From positions 62,001 to 126,000 of the forward strand of contig NZ_QXDC01000003.1 of the NCBI RefSeq assembly GCF_003550065.1: DNA of 64,000 bases, written 5' to 3'. Shown in pieces: positions 52,737 through 61,898 of the stretch; position 1 is the first letter of the stretch, and the number at the start of each line of letters is the position of its first letter. Source of the stretch: Hephaestia caeni. GTDB taxonomy: Bacteria > Pseudomonadota > Alphaproteobacteria > Sphingomonadales > Sphingomonadaceae. The notes under the pieces were generated by a model. That model worked only from the letters and a program-made list of their open reading frames with translations, made no database searches and had not been told where the DNA came from. Position numbers and translations under genes: made by a program.

Positions 52737-53066
52737 GGCGGGCCTTTCGAGAGCTTGGATGAAATGCGCGAACGACCCGTATAGCCGGTTTCAGTCATGC
52801 TGAAACAGAGACGGCACCGGCCGGCTCCCCCACCCCTCCACCCATTCAGTATACTGCCGTTGGGAGGTGGGGTGGGGGAGCGGGCCAGGGCCGCTTCCAC
52901 GTAAGTGGAATAAACCCTAGCCAAGCACGGTTACAGCGGATGCGCAACGTGCTTGCCAGCGACGGCGGACGCGCCTATATCGCGGGCGTTCTCTTACATC
53001 GTCAGGTGAAGGAGGTCGGCGCCCCCCGGTTCCGGCGCCGGTGCCTTACGCCCATTGGAAGTGTGC
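52737..53066. other. Upstream region of rimP with palindrome copy 3
   Basis: 330 bp between the sugar dehydrogenase and rimP. It carries palindrome copy 3 (52815-52890), then the small hairpin TTCCAC-GTAA-GTGGAA (52895-52910), then a leader to the rimP ATG. No tRNA or metY-like gene is found before rimP, unlike in enterobacteria. Confidence 0.55.
52815..52890. repeat. Imperfect palindrome, copy 3
   Basis: Degenerate third member of the family at 28293 and 35818: C-rich arm 52815-52844, 16-bp loop with AGTATA, G-rich arm 52861-52890. The right arm TGGGAGGTGGGGTGGGGGAG is identical to copy 2, while the left arm has diverged. Confidence 0.82.
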
Positions 53067-53609
53067 ATGGCGGACATCGCCCGGTTGACGCAGATGATCG
53101 AACCCGAGGCGCAAGCGCTCGGTTTCGCGCTCGTGCGCGTCAAGATGTATGGCGGCACGTCCGATCCCACGCTCCAGGTGATGGCCGAGCGCCCCGACAC
53201 GCGCCAGCTCACGATCGACGATTGCGCCGATCTGTCGCGCCGCATTTCGGATCGGCTCGACGAAGCCGAGGCGACAGGCCGCGATCCGATTCCGGGTGGC
53301 TATCGGCTCGAGGTCAGCTCACCGGGGATCGATCGCCCGCTCACCCGCTTGCAGGATTATGACGATTGGAAGGGCCATGAAGCGCGGCTTCACCTCGTCG
53401 GGCCAATCGACGGACGCAAGCAACTCACCGGCATCCTGCTCGGGCTCGACGCCGGGCGCGTCGCGATCGATGTGAAGAAGTTCCAGACAATGACGGTCGA
53501 TTTTGCGGCCATCGCGGACGCCAAGCTGCTGATGACCGATAAATTGATCGCCGCAACCCAACCCCTGTCCGCCGAAGGTGCGGACAAGGTTATCGAAGTG
53601 GAAGGATAA
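53067..53609 (+). CDS. rimP: Ribosome maturation factor RimP
   Basis: 30S assembly factor, 180 aa. Recognisable blocks are MIEPEAQALGFALVRVKM, DDCADLSRRISDRLDE and YRLEVSSPGIDRPLTRLQDY; the C-terminal SH3-like part follows. The ATG at 53067 has GGAAG just upstream; a TTG at 53055 would add four residues. First gene of the operon rimP-nusA-ylxR-infB-rbfA; nusA starts 6 bp later. Confidence 0.95.
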   Translation: MADIARLTQMIEPEAQALGFALVRVKMYGGTSDPTLQVMAERPDTRQLTIDDCADLSRRISDRLDEAEATGRDPIPGGYRLEVSSPGIDRPLTRLQDYDDWKGHEARLHLVGPIDGRKQLTGILLGLDAGRVAIDVKKFQTMTVDFAAIADAKLLMTDKLIAATQPLSAEGADKVIEVEG

Positions 53610-53615
53610 GTCCCG

Positions 53616-55247
53616 ATGGCCACCGCCGTTTCCGCCAACAAGGCCGAGCTGCTCGCGATCGCCGATTCGGTCGCCAAGGAAAAGCTGATCGACAAGGCGA
53701 TCGTCGTCGAGGCGCTCGAGGAAGCGATCCAGCGCGCCGCCAAGACGCGCTACGGCGCCGAGAATGACATTCGTGCGAAACTCGACCCCAATTCGGGCGA
53801 CTTGCGCCTGTGGCGCGTCGTCGAAGTGGTCGAGGCGGTCGATGATTATTTCAAGCAGGTCTCGGTCAAGGACGCGCAGAAGCTCCAGGCCGGCGCGGTC
53901 GTCGGCGATTACATCGTCGATCCACTGCCCCCGATCGAGTTCGGCCGCATCCAGGCGCAGGCATCGAAGCAGATCATCTTCCAGAAGGTCCGCGATGCCG
54001 AGCGCGAGCGCCAGTTCGAGGAATTCAAGGATCGCGTCGGCGAGATCATCACTGGCGTCGTCAAGCGCGTCGAGTTCGGCCATGTCGTCGTCGATCTCGG
54101 CCGCGCCGAGGGCGTCATCCGCCGCGACGCGCAGATCCCGCGCGAAGTGGTGCGCGTCAACGACCGCATCCGCAGCCTGATCCTGAAGGTGGTGCGCGAG
54201 AACCGCGGGCCGCAGATCTTCCTCAGCCGCGCGCATCCCGATTTCATGAAGAAGCTGTTCGCGCAGGAAGTCCCCGAAATCTACGACGGCATCATCGAGA
54301 TCAAGGCCGCCGCGCGCGATCCCGGCAGCCGCGCCAAGATCGGCGTCATCAGCCACGACAGCTCGATCGATCCGGTCGGCGCGTGCGTCGGCATGAAGGG
54401 CAGCCGCGTCCAGGCGGTCGTCCAGGAGATGCAGGGCGAGAAGATCGACATCATCCCCTGGTCCCCCGACACCGCGACCTTCGTCGTCAACGCGCTCCAG
54501 CCCGCGAGCGTCAGCCGCGTGGTGCTCGATGAGGAAGAAGACCGCATCGAGGTTGTGGTCCCCGACGATCAGCTCAGCCTCGCGATCGGCCGTCGCGGCC
54601 AGAACGTACGGCTCGCCTCGCAGCTCACCGGCAAGGCGATCGACATCCTGACCGAGGACGACGCGAGCGAGAAGCGCCAGCGCGAATTCCTCGAACGCTC
54701 CGAGATGTTCCAGAAGGAACTCGACGTCGACGAGACGCTGGCGCAGCTCCTCGTCGCCGAGGGCTTCGGCGCGCTTGAGGAAGTCGCCTATGTCGAGGCC
54801 GACGAGATCGCGGGCATCGAGGGCTTCGACGAGGAACTCGCTGCCGAATTGCAGAGCCGCGCGCAAGAAGCGCTCGAGCGTCGCGAGGCCGCGGCGCGCG
54901 AGGAGCGCAAGGCGCTCGGCGTCGAGGACGCGCTCATCGACATGCCGTATCTGACCGAGCCGATGCTGGTCACGCTCGGCAAGGCAGGCATCCGGACGCT
55001 CGACGATCTCGCCGATCTGGCGACCGACGAACTCGTCCAGAAGAAGCGCATCGAGCCGCGCCGCCGTCAGGAAACGAGCAACCGGCCCGAGGATAAGGGC
55101 GGCGTGCTCGCCGAATACGGCCTCTCCGACGAGCAGGGCAACGAGATCATCATGGCCGCCCGTGCGCACTGGTTCGAGGACGAGCCGGCGCCCGCGGAAC
55201 CCGCGGCCGAAACCGGGGAGGACGCGAATGCGGAAACCTCCCAATGA
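53616..55247 (+). CDS. nusA: Transcription termination/antitermination protein NusA
   Basis: 543 aa RNA polymerase elongation factor. N-terminal RNAP-binding domain (about 1-130), S1 domain (GVVKRVEFGHVVVDLGRAEG), KH domains (IGVISHDSSIDPVGACVGMK, SLAIGRRGQNVRLAS), then two helix-hairpin-helix-type acidic repeats to the C-terminus (about 370-500), which in E. coli bind alpha-CTD or lambda N. GTPase-free, cytoplasmic. It lies 6 bp after rimP, so they are co-transcribed. Confidence 0.97.
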   Translation: MATAVSANKAELLAIADSVAKEKLIDKAIVVEALEEAIQRAAKTRYGAENDIRAKLDPNSGDLRLWRVVEVVEAVDDYFKQVSVKDAQKLQAGAVVGDYIVDPLPPIEFGRIQAQASKQIIFQKVRDAERERQFEEFKDRVGEIITGVVKRVEFGHVVVDLGRAEGVIRRDAQIPREVVRVNDRIRSLILKVVRENRGPQIFLSRAHPDFMKKLFAQEVPEIYDGIIEIKAAARDPGSRAKIGVISHDSSIDPVGACVGMKGSRVQAVVQEMQGEKIDIIPWSPDTATFVVNALQPASVSRVVLDEEEDRIEVVVPDDQLSLAIGRRGQNVRLASQLTGKAIDILTEDDASEKRQREFLERSEMFQKELDVDETLAQLLVAEGFGALEEVAYVEADEIAGIEGFDEELAAELQSRAQEALERREAAAREERKALGVEDALIDMPYLTEPMLVTLGKAGIRTLDDLADLATDELVQKKRIEPRRRQETSNRPEDKGGVLAEYGLSDEQGNEIIMAARAHWFEDEPAPAEPAAETGEDANAETSQ

Positions 55248-55272
55248 GACGCTGAAGCGTAACGTCGGCACT

Positions 55273-55317
55273 CGCTCATGCTTCCCCGCTCCCTTCGAAG
55301 GGAGGGGAGCATGAGCG
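55273..55317 (+). promoter_or_regulatory. Hairpin occluding the ylxR start site
   Basis: CGCTCATGCT (55273-55282) pairs with AGCATGAGCG (55308-55317), then CCCC with GGGG and CTCCC-type bases with GGGAG, closing on TTCG. The 3' arm contains the GGAGGGGAG ribosome site and the ATG at 55311, so the folded mRNA would hide the ylxR start. Confidence 0.65.
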
Positions 55318-56018
55318 CCGATCCCATCCGCAAGTGCATCCTTTCCGGCGACCGTGAGGCGCGGGGCGACCTGATCCGGCTCGCGCTCGCCCCCGACGGC
55401 CGGATCCTGCCCGACGTGCGCGCCAAGGCGCCGGGGCGCGGCGCGTGGATCGGGGTGACGCAGCGCGATCTCGAACAGGCAACCGCCAAGGGCCGCCTGC
55501 GCGGCGCGCTGGCGCGGGCATTCAAATCGGGTGACCTGACCATCCCCGACGATCTGCCCGCGCTGATTGCCACGGCCTTGCAGAAAGCGACGCTCGACCG
55601 GTTGGGGCTGGAGGCGCGCGCGGGCCATGTCGTGATCGGCAGCGAGCGGATCGAGGCGGCGGCGCGATCGGGCAAGCTCCATCTGCTGTTCCACGCCGCC
55701 GACGCGAGCGTGGACGGCAACCGCAAGCTCGATTCGGCGTGGCGCGTCGGCAGCGACGCCGAAGGAAGTGACTTGCGGGGGTTGGTTCTTCCCGTCGGAC
55801 GCGCCATATTGTCCTTGGCCCTTGGCCGCGAGAATGTGGTACATGGCGGCCTGACCGACCCCGATGCCGCCCGGCGATTGCGCGAAACGCTCGATCGCTG
55901 GCTGTATTTTATCGGACCCGACGAAGACACGGTAGCTTGCGAAACGGCCTCGCAAGAGCCATCGGCGTTCGAAACAGGCGGACCCGGACCGGCCGACGAG
56001 ACGACACGAGGATTTTGA
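55311..56018 (+). CDS. ylxR: YlxR (DUF448) family RNA-binding protein with L7Ae-like domain
   Basis: 235 aa. The YlxR/DUF448 part (ADPIRKCILSGDREARGDLI, VRAKAPGRGAWIGVTQRDLE) is followed by an L7Ae/YlxQ-like RNA-binding half (LDRLGLEARAGHVVIGSERI ... GKLHLLFHAADAS), the fused form typical of alphaproteobacteria. It sits between nusA and infB as in most bacteria. GGAGGGGAG precedes the ATG at 55311 and is buried in a hairpin. Function in Gram-negatives is poorly known; RNA binding is inferred. Confidence 0.9.
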   Translation: MSADPIRKCILSGDREARGDLIRLALAPDGRILPDVRAKAPGRGAWIGVTQRDLEQATAKGRLRGALARAFKSGDLTIPDDLPALIATALQKATLDRLGLEARAGHVVIGSERIEAAARSGKLHLLFHAADASVDGNRKLDSAWRVGSDAEGSDLRGLVLPVGRAILSLALGRENVVHGGLTDPDAARRLRETLDRWLYFIGPDEDTVACETASQEPSAFETGGPGPADETTRGF

Positions 56019-58613
56019 GTGAGCGATACGGACAACGAGAAGCCGAAACTGGGCGCCCGCGCGCCGCTGGGCCTGAAGCGTACGGTCGAGACCGGCAAGG
56101 TGAAGCAGAGCTTCAGCCACGGCCGCTCGAATACCGTGGTGGTCGAGGTCAAGCGCCGTCGCGTGCTGGGCAAGCCCGGCGAGGCCGAGGCACCGAAGAT
56201 CGACGCCGAACCGCCGGCCCCGCCCGCACCTGCGCCCAAGCCTGCCGCGCCGGCACGCGCCGCGACGCCCAGCGAAACGCCGCGCGAGCGCCAGGAACGC
56301 TTGCTGCGCGACGCCGAGGAACAGCGCATGGAAGCGCTGGAGGAAGCGCGCCGTCGCGAGGACCGCGAAAGGGCCGAGGCGCTCGAGGAGGAGCATCGCC
56401 GCGCCGAGCGGAACAAGCGCGAGGCCGAAGCCAAGCCCACGGCCAAGCCCGAAGCCCCGGTTGCGGCTGCGGAAGCGCCGGCGGCAACACCGGCGCCGGC
56501 GGCCGAAGCCCCGACGCCGACCCCCGCCCCGCGCCGCGAAGTCCAGCTCGACGATTCGCTGCCCGCGCCGCGCCGGTTCACGCCGGTGCAGCGCCCCGAG
56601 CGGCCGCAACCCGTCGCGCGCCGCGCGGAACCCGACGTTTCGGGTCCACCGTCAACGAGCAAGCGTCAGGAACCCGCGAGCAAGCCGACGCGGGAACGCA
56701 AGGAGCGTGAAGATCAGCGTCGCTCGGGCAAGCTCACCGTCAATCGCGCGCTCGGCGGCGACGACGGCGCGCGGGCGCGCAGCCTGGCCGCGCTCAAGCG
56801 CGCGCGAGAGAAGGAACGCCGCAGCCACACCGGCCCGCGCGAGGCGCAGGCCAAGCAGGTTCGCGACGTGATCGTCCCCGAGACGATCACCGTCCAGGAA
56901 CTCGCCAACCGCATGGCCGAAAAGGGCGCCGACCTCGTGAAGGCGCTGTTCAAGATGGGCATGGCCGTCACCGTCAACCAGACGATCGATCAGGACACCG
57001 CCGAACTGCTGATCACCGAATTCGGCCACAATGTGAAGCGCGTATCCGAATCGGACATCGACCTGTCGCTCGACACCGCCGAGGATTCGCCGGAGGCGCT
57101 CGAGCCGCGCGCGCCGGTGGTCACGATCATGGGCCATGTCGACCACGGCAAGACGAGCCTGCTCGATGCACTGCGCGGCACTGGCGTCGCGTCGGGCGAA
57201 GCCGGCGGCATCACGCAGCATATCGGCGCCTATCAGGTGACGCTCAAGGACAAGTCGAAGATCACGTTCCTCGACACGCCGGGCCACGAGGCCTTCAGCG
57301 AGATGCGCGCGCGCGGCGCCGACGTCACCGATATCGTCATCCTGGTGGTGGCGGCCGACGACGGGCTGATGCCGCAGACGATCGAGGCGATCAACCACAC
57401 CAAGGCGGCGAACGTGCCGATGATCGTGGCGATCAACAAGGTCGACAAGGAAGACGCCAACCCGCAGCGCGTGCGCGAGCGTCTGCTCGAACACGAAGTG
57501 ATCGTCGAGGAGATGTCGGGCGACGTCCAGGATGTCGAGGTATCGGCGCTTAAGAAGACCGGGCTCGACGAACTGGTCGAGAAAATCCAGCTCCAGGCCG
57601 AACTGCTCGAACTCAAGGCCAACCCGAACCGCGATGCCGAAGGTATCGTGATCGAGGCCAAGCTCGACAAGGGCCGCGGGCCGGTCGCGACGGTGCTCGT
57701 CAACCGCGGCACGCTCCGGGTCGGCGACGTGTTCGTCGTCGGCGCGGAAAGCGGCAAGGTCCGCGCGCTGATCGACGACAAGGGCCGCCAGGTGAAGGAA
57801 GCCGGTCCTTCGGTTCCGGTCGAGGTGCTCGGGCTTTCGGGCGTCCCGTCGGCGGGCGATCCACTTCAGGTCGTCGAGAACGAAGCGCGTGCGCGCGAGG
57901 TCGCCGAATATCGTCAAAGCGTGCTGCTGCAAAAGCGGACCGCGCAGGCCCCGGCGAGCCTCGAAAGCATGTTCAGTGCCTTGAAGGACAAGCAGGCGAT
58001 CGAATATCCGCTCGTCGTCAAGGCCGATACGCAAGGCTCGGTCGAAGCGATCGTCAGTTCGATCAACAAGATCTCGACCGACGACATCAAGGCCCGCGTG
58101 CTGCATTCGGGCGTCGGCGGCATCACCGAGAGCGACGTGACGCTGGCCGGGGCATCGGGCGCGCCGATCATCGGCTTCAACGTCCGCGCCAACGCCAAGG
58201 CGCGCGAGATCGCGGTGCGGCAGGGCGTCGCGCTCAAATATTACGACATCATCTACGATCTGATCGACGAGATCAGGGCGGGGATGGCGGGCGAACTCGG
58301 CCCCGAGGCGTTCGAGACGGTGGTCGGCCGTGCCGAAATCCGCGAGGTGTTCTCGGCGGGCAAGCATGGCAAGGCGGCGGGCCTGCTCGTCACCGAAGGC
58401 GTCATCCGCAAAGCGCTCAAGGCGCGCATCACCCGCGAGGATGTCATCATCTACACCGGCGAGATCGCGTCGCTCCGGCGCTTCAAGGACGATGTCGCGG
58501 AGGTCCGCGCGGGGCTCGAATGCGGTGTGACGTTCACGCAGAACTTCACCGACATCAAGCCGGGCGACTTCCTCGAAACCTTCGAAGTCGAGATGCGCGA
58601 ACGGACGCTGTAG
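56019..58613 (+). CDS. infB: Translation initiation factor IF-2
   Basis: 864 aa GTPase that places initiator tRNA on the 30S subunit. A long Ala/Pro/Glu/Arg-rich N-terminal region (to about residue 290) precedes the G domain: P-loop GHVDHGKTS near residue 372, [17 protein letters not shown] (G3), NKVDK (G4). The C-terminal domains II-IV follow. GTG start at 56019, immediately after the ylxR stop, with GAGGA upstream. Its frame is opposed by a long minus-strand open frame that is an artefact. Confidence 0.97.
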   Translation: MSDTDNEKPKLGARAPLGLKRTVETGKVKQSFSHGRSNTVVVEVKRRRVLGKPGEAEAPKIDAEPPAPPAPAPKPAAPARAATPSETPRERQERLLRDAEEQRMEALEEARRREDRERAEALEEEHRRAERNKREAEAKPTAKPEAPVAAAEAPAATPAPAAEAPTPTPAPRREVQLDDSLPAPRRFTPVQRPERPQPVARRAEPDVSGPPSTSKRQEPASKPTRERKEREDQRRSGKLTVNRALGGDDGARARSLAALKRAREKERRSHTGPREAQAKQVRDVIVPETITVQELANRMAEKGADLVKALFKMGMAVTVNQTIDQDTAELLITEFGHNVKRVSESDIDLSLDTAEDSPEALEPRAPVVTIMGHVDHGKTSLLDALRGTGVASGEAGGITQHIGAYQVTLKDKSKITFLDTPGHEAFSEMRARGADVTDIVILVVAADDGLMPQTIEAINHTKAANVPMIVAINKVDKEDANPQRVRERLLEHEVIVEEMSGDVQDVEVSALKKTGLDELVEKIQLQAELLELKANPNRDAEGIVIEAKLDKGRGPVATVLVNRGTLRVGDVFVVGAESGKVRALIDDKGRQVKEAGPSVPVEVLGLSGVPSAGDPLQVVENEARAREVAEYRQSVLLQKRTAQAPASLESMFSALKDKQAIEYPLVVKADTQGSVEAIVSSINKISTDDIKARVLHSGVGGITESDVTLAGASGAPIIGFNVRANAKAREIAVRQGVALKYYDIIYDLIDEIRAGMAGELGPEAFETVVGRAEIREVFSAGKHGKAAGLLVTEGVIRKALKARITREDVIIYTGEIASLRRFKDDVAEVRAGLECGVTFTQNFTDIKPGDFLETFEVEMRERTL

Positions 58614-58625
58614 GAAACAACCGTC

Positions 58626-58708
58626 ATGCCAGCGAAAGCTGGCATCTCGCGCTGCGGGAGCGTCTTCACCGTCGTTCCTGCGGCCTGAGACCCCAGCTTC
58701 CGCTGGGG
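58626..58708. repeat. REP-type double hairpin, infB-rbfA gap
   Basis: ATGCCAGC/GCTGGCAT with loop GAAA (58626-58645) and CCCCAGC/GCTGGGG with loop TTCC (58691-58708), about 45 nt apart. Same plan as at 17120 and 63174. It fills most of the 119-bp gap in an otherwise tight operon. Confidence 0.75.
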
Positions 58709-58732
58709 TGACGCCGTCTTGGAGGCCGCGTC

Positions 58733-59122
58733 ATGCGAAACGACACCCCCGAAACCCAATCGATCCGCACGCTGCGCGTCGGCGAGCAGGTGCGGCATGT
58801 GCTGTCCGAAATCCTTGCGCGCGGCGACGTGCATGATGAAACGTTGGCCAAACACATGGTCAGCGTCACCGAGGTGCGCATGTCGCCCGATCTGCGTCAC
58901 GCCACGGCGTTCGTGAAGCCGCTGCTCGGCAAGGACGAAGAGGCAGTGCTCAAGGCGCTGCGCACCAACACCGCCTATCTCCAGCGCGAGGTCGCCACCC
59001 GCGTGAAGATGAAATACGCCGCGCGCCTCAAATTCCTCGCCGACGACAGTTTCGACGAAGGCGGCCATATCGACGCGCTGCTGCGCTCACCCAAAGTCGC
59101 CCGCGATCTCGGCGAGGACTGA
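58733..59122 (+). CDS. rbfA: Ribosome-binding factor A
   Basis: 129 aa 30S maturation factor with a KH-like fold. [20 protein letters not shown] and [19 protein letters not shown] are the family blocks; the C-terminus ends with [20 protein letters not shown]. It follows infB after a 119-bp gap holding a REP element. truB is not adjacent here but about 2.8 kb further, with five unrelated genes between. Confidence 0.95.
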   Translation: MRNDTPETQSIRTLRVGEQVRHVLSEILARGDVHDETLAKHMVSVTEVRMSPDLRHATAFVKPLLGKDEEAVLKALRTNTAYLQREVATRVKMKYAARLKFLADDSFDEGGHIDALLRSPKVARDLGED

Positions 59123-59140
59123 CAAACACGCAAGGGCGCT

Positions 59141-59788
59141 TCAATCGCAGACGGGCACCAGCCCGAGCGTCATCGGCCCGCCGGCAGCACTGCCGATCGG
59201 CCGGGTTGCCATGTGGCACCCCTTCCCGTCCTTGCTCGAGGGAACCGGCGCCTTGCGGCTGAGATCGTAATCGATCCGTATCACCGCGCCGGCGGGAAGC
59301 CCGTGCGCCGCCTTGCCGTTGCGGACCTCGCTCGTCATCGTGAAATGCGTCGGCGAGACCTTGCCCGAATAACGGAAGGTCGATCCCGCGTCGGTGCCGC
59401 CTCCGGTGATGACGCCGCCGGCCGAGATCCGGATCAGGATGTCGCCGGGATCGCTGCGCCAGCCCGATCGATCGTAGCCGCCCTTGACGTTGGTTTCGAT
59501 GTCGATGCGCGCGCCGGAAACCTTGGCTTCGAGCCGAAAGTCAGCGCGCGCGGGCTTCATGTGCACCAGCCGCGCGGTGCCGCGGCCTTGCTTGATATCG
59601 GGCTTGCGGCCGGGAATCTCGACCCGGATCGCCGCGGCGCCCACATAGGGGCTGCCGCCGAACCGCTCGTAGACGTCCTGCGCGAGCATGGGGGTCGCAG
59701 ATGCGGGAACGAGGCCCGCACCGGCGACCGCGATGAGCGTCAGACCGCGCGGCGATCGTAAGGCGGTTCGCAAATCGGTTGGTCGCAT
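59141..59788 (-). CDS. Secreted protein of unknown function
   Basis: 215 aa with a signal-like start (GLTLIAVAGAGLVPASATPM). The mature part is rich in beta strands and Lys (DFRLEAKVSGARIDIETNVK, GDILIRISAGGVITGGG), with a Cys-containing end (SKDGKGCHMAT, GLVPVCD). No family recognised. The ATG at 59788 is preceded by GGAGG, so the start is secure. Divergent from nothing close; the sulfotransferase-like gene lies 42 bp upstream on the same strand. Confidence 0.72.
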   Translation of the reverse strand: MRPTDLRTALRSPRGLTLIAVAGAGLVPASATPMLAQDVYERFGGSPYVGAAAIRVEIPGRKPDIKQGRGTARLVHMKPARADFRLEAKVSGARIDIETNVKGGYDRSGWRSDPGDILIRISAGGVITGGGTDAGSTFRYSGKVSPTHFTMTSEVRNGKAAHGLPAGAVIRIDYDLSRKAPVPSSKDGKGCHMATRPIGSAAGGPMTLGLVPVCD

Positions 59789-59830
59789 GCGGGCCCCTCC
59801 AGCGATGATGCCGCGCATGGCGACCCGTCT

Positions 59831-60730
59831 TCAACCGCTTGCGTGGCGGCGCGGTTCCTGCTGATCCGAATAACCGAACTGCTCGAGCGCGGTCAGATAG
59901 CTTGCGTGATAGCGCTGCCCCACCGCCTCGGCATAGACCGGCACGGTGGCGAGATTGGCCGCGAGATTGGTTTCGACCGCGTCGCGCACGATCCCCCAGC
60001 TTGCCAGATCGCCCGCCGCTTCGCGTAGCCGCGCGCGAAAATGCTCCTCGGCGCGCGGGCGCGGTAGGCGGTGGTTGCACCGATCTTCCTCGGGCTGCTC
60101 GACGAGCATATCCAGCACCCCCAGCCGCTCGATGATCCGCCATCCGGGATAGGGATCGCGATCCTCATAATCGTGGACGAACAATTGTCGCCCGGGCATC
60201 GCCGCAAAACCCGCCAGGAAGGCGTGATAATCGAAGCAGAAGAACCAATAAGGCGTCGCGCCGGGGCCGTAATGCGGCTCGGGCAGGAACAGCACGCCCT
60301 TCTTCATGATCTCGGAGAACATCGTCAGGCTGTCGGCATAGGTATGCCAGCTCAATTGCGAATGCAGGCTCTCGAAATAGGCGCCGGGCGCGCGGATCAC
60401 GGCATGCCATTCGATCGCGTCGAAACCATGATCGGCGGCGACCCGTTCGATCAGCAGCGCGATCTCGGGGTTGAAGACGACGCCTTCGAGATTCTCCGAC
60501 GACAGGATCATCGTGTGCGCACCCGCCGCCTTTGCCTCGCCGATCATCGCCTCGAACGGGCCGGCATCGCCGACGAGGAGCGGATTCGCGGTATCGTGAT
60601 GCGCGGCATAGCCCGGTTGCGGCTGATACCAGATGCCGCGCAAGGCGAGCACCGAGCTGTGGCGGTTCAACAATTCCTGCAAATGCGTCGAGGCGGTCTT
60701 GTGGAAGCCCATATGGACGATCAGGCGCAC
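59831..60730 (-). CDS. Sulfotransferase-like protein
   Basis: 299 aa. The N-terminal LIVHMGFHKTASTHLQELLNR is the 5'-phosphosulfate-binding loop (PSB) of PAPS-dependent sulfotransferases, in the same form as bacterial sulfotransferase-family proteins. A YEDRDPYPGWRIIERLGVL stretch later resembles the acceptor-side region. No signal peptide, so cytoplasmic. The acceptor (sugar, lipid or exopolysaccharide precursor) is unknown. A CtrA-like box lies 38 bp upstream of its ATG at 60730. Confidence 0.75.
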   Translation of the reverse strand: MRLIVHMGFHKTASTHLQELLNRHSSVLALRGIWYQPQPGYAAHHDTANPLLVGDAGPFEAMIGEAKAAGAHTMILSSENLEGVVFNPEIALLIERVAADHGFDAIEWHAVIRAPGAYFESLHSQLSWHTYADSLTMFSEIMKKGVLFLPEPHYGPGATPYWFFCFDYHAFLAGFAAMPGRQLFVHDYEDRDPYPGWRIIERLGVLDMLVEQPEEDRCNHRLPRPRAEEHFRARLREAAGDLASWGIVRDAVETNLAANLATVPVYAEAVGQRYHASYLTALEQFGYSDQQEPRRHASG

Positions 60731-60767
60731 GCGGTGTCTCCTTTTGCGCGCCAGCCTAGGAAGCGTT

Positions 60768-60784
60768 GGTTAACGTGGTGCTAA
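60768..60784 (-). promoter_or_regulatory. CtrA-like box upstream of the sulfotransferase-like gene
   Basis: GGTTAACGTGGTGCTAA, differing at one base of 17 from the box at 40072-40088; on the minus strand TTAG-N7-TTAA. It lies in the divergent gap between the sulfotransferase-like gene and tdk, 38 bp before the former. Confidence 0.5.
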
Positions 60785-60842
60785 CCTTGTGCGGGCGCGG
60801 GCGCGATTGACCGCAGCGGGGCGCCACGCCATGCCGATGCGC

Positions 60843-61457
60843 ATGGCCAAGCTCTATTTCTACTACGCCTCGATGAACGCGGGCAAATCGACCACGCTGC
60901 TCCAGGCCGATTTCAACTATCGCGAGCGCGGCATGGAAACGATGCTGTTCACCGCCGCGGTCCACGATCGCGGCGGTGCGGGCGTGATCGATTCGCGGAT
61001 CGGCCTATCGACCCCGGCAACGCCCTTCGCCGCCGATACCGACATTGCGGGGCTGGTCGCCGATCGCCACGCGCACGGCCGCATCGCCTGCGTGCTGATC
61101 GACGAGGCGCAGTTCCTCACCGCCACGCAGGTGGCGCAACTCGCCCATATCGCCGACGTGATGGGCATCCCCGTCCTCGCCTACGGGCTACGCACCGATT
61201 TCCAGGGTGAATTGTTCGAAGGCTCGGCGCGGCTGCTCGCGATCGCCGACGCGCTCATCGAGTTGAAATCGGTCTGCACCTGCGGCCGCAAAGCGACGAT
61301 GAACCTGCGCGTCGATGCCGAAGGACGCGCGGTGCGCCAGGGCGCGCAGACCGAAATCGGCGGCAACGATCGCTACGTCGCGCTGTGCCGGCGGCATTTC
61401 GCCGAGGCGATCGACACAACGGGGACGCTCAGCATCGGTTCAGCCGAGAGCTGCTAA
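60843..61457 (+). CDS. tdk: Thymidine kinase
   Basis: Class II thymidine kinase of the salvage pathway, 204 aa. The P-loop is in YASMNAGKSTTLLQADFNY; FTAAVHDRGG and CVLIDEAQFL (Walker B-like) follow, then the Zn-binding CTCGRKATMNLRVD and CRRHF cysteines. The N-terminal Met is uncertain (ATG at 60831, 60837 or 60843; the last aligns best with MAKLYFYY). It is divergent from the sulfotransferase-like gene and followed 23 bp later by a small secreted gene. Confidence 0.92.
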   Translation: MAKLYFYYASMNAGKSTTLLQADFNYRERGMETMLFTAAVHDRGGAGVIDSRIGLSTPATPFAADTDIAGLVADRHAHGRIACVLIDEAQFLTATQVAQLAHIADVMGIPVLAYGLRTDFQGELFEGSARLLAIADALIELKSVCTCGRKATMNLRVDAEGRAVRQGAQTEIGGNDRYVALCRRHFAEAIDTTGTLSIGSAESC

Positions 61458-61480
61458 GGGGCGGGACGAGGAGTTCGCAC

Positions 61481-61882
61481 ATGCGCATCGCTTCGATCGT
61501 CACCGCGCTCGCGGCCGGCATTGCTGCCGCCAGCGCCGTCGCCGCGCCTGGACAATCGCAGCGCAAGATCGGCGTCGAGACCAAAATCACCAATGCGGGC
61601 CACGGCGGCATCCGCAACTGGCAGGCCGGGCCACCCAGAAGCGGCATCCTCTACATGCAGGACCGCAGTTTGAAATGGTACGAGGTGACGATGAGCGGCC
61701 CATGCATCGAATCGCATGCAGGCCCGGTCACGGTCATCTACACGACCGACAATATCGGCACGTTCGACCGCTTCTCGAATGTGACCTTCCCCGATTTCGG
61801 TCATCGAAGCTGCGGCGTGAAAAGCATCAAGACCAGCCTGCCGCCTCCCGGCCAGCCGGGAGCCCCCAAACCGGAGAAGTGA
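61481..61882 (+). CDS. Small secreted protein, DUF6491-like
   Basis: 133 aa with a signal peptide (SIVTALAAGIAAASAVAAPG). The centre LYMQDRSLKWYEVTMSGPCI and a later Cys (HRSCGV) recall the DUF6491-type periplasmic proteins, though I cannot be sure of the family. GAGGAG lies before the ATG at 61481. Downstream, a small hairpin TTCCAC/GTGGAA occupies the 52-bp gap before truB. Confidence 0.7.
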   Translation: MRIASIVTALAAGIAAASAVAAPGQSQRKIGVETKITNAGHGGIRNWQAGPPRSGILYMQDRSLKWYEVTMSGPCIESHAGPVTVIYTTDNIGTFDRFSNVTFPDFGHRSCGVKSIKTSLPPPGQPGAPKPEK

Positions 61883-61898
61883 TCGCGCTTGGGTTCGC

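Noticed and set aside
53319..56609. A 1096-residue minus-strand open frame opposite rimP-nusA-ylxR-infB
   Set aside because: It lies antisense to four well-supported genes, is dominated by Arg, Asp, Leu and Ala as expected from GC-rich antisense codons, and has no ribosome site or family motif.
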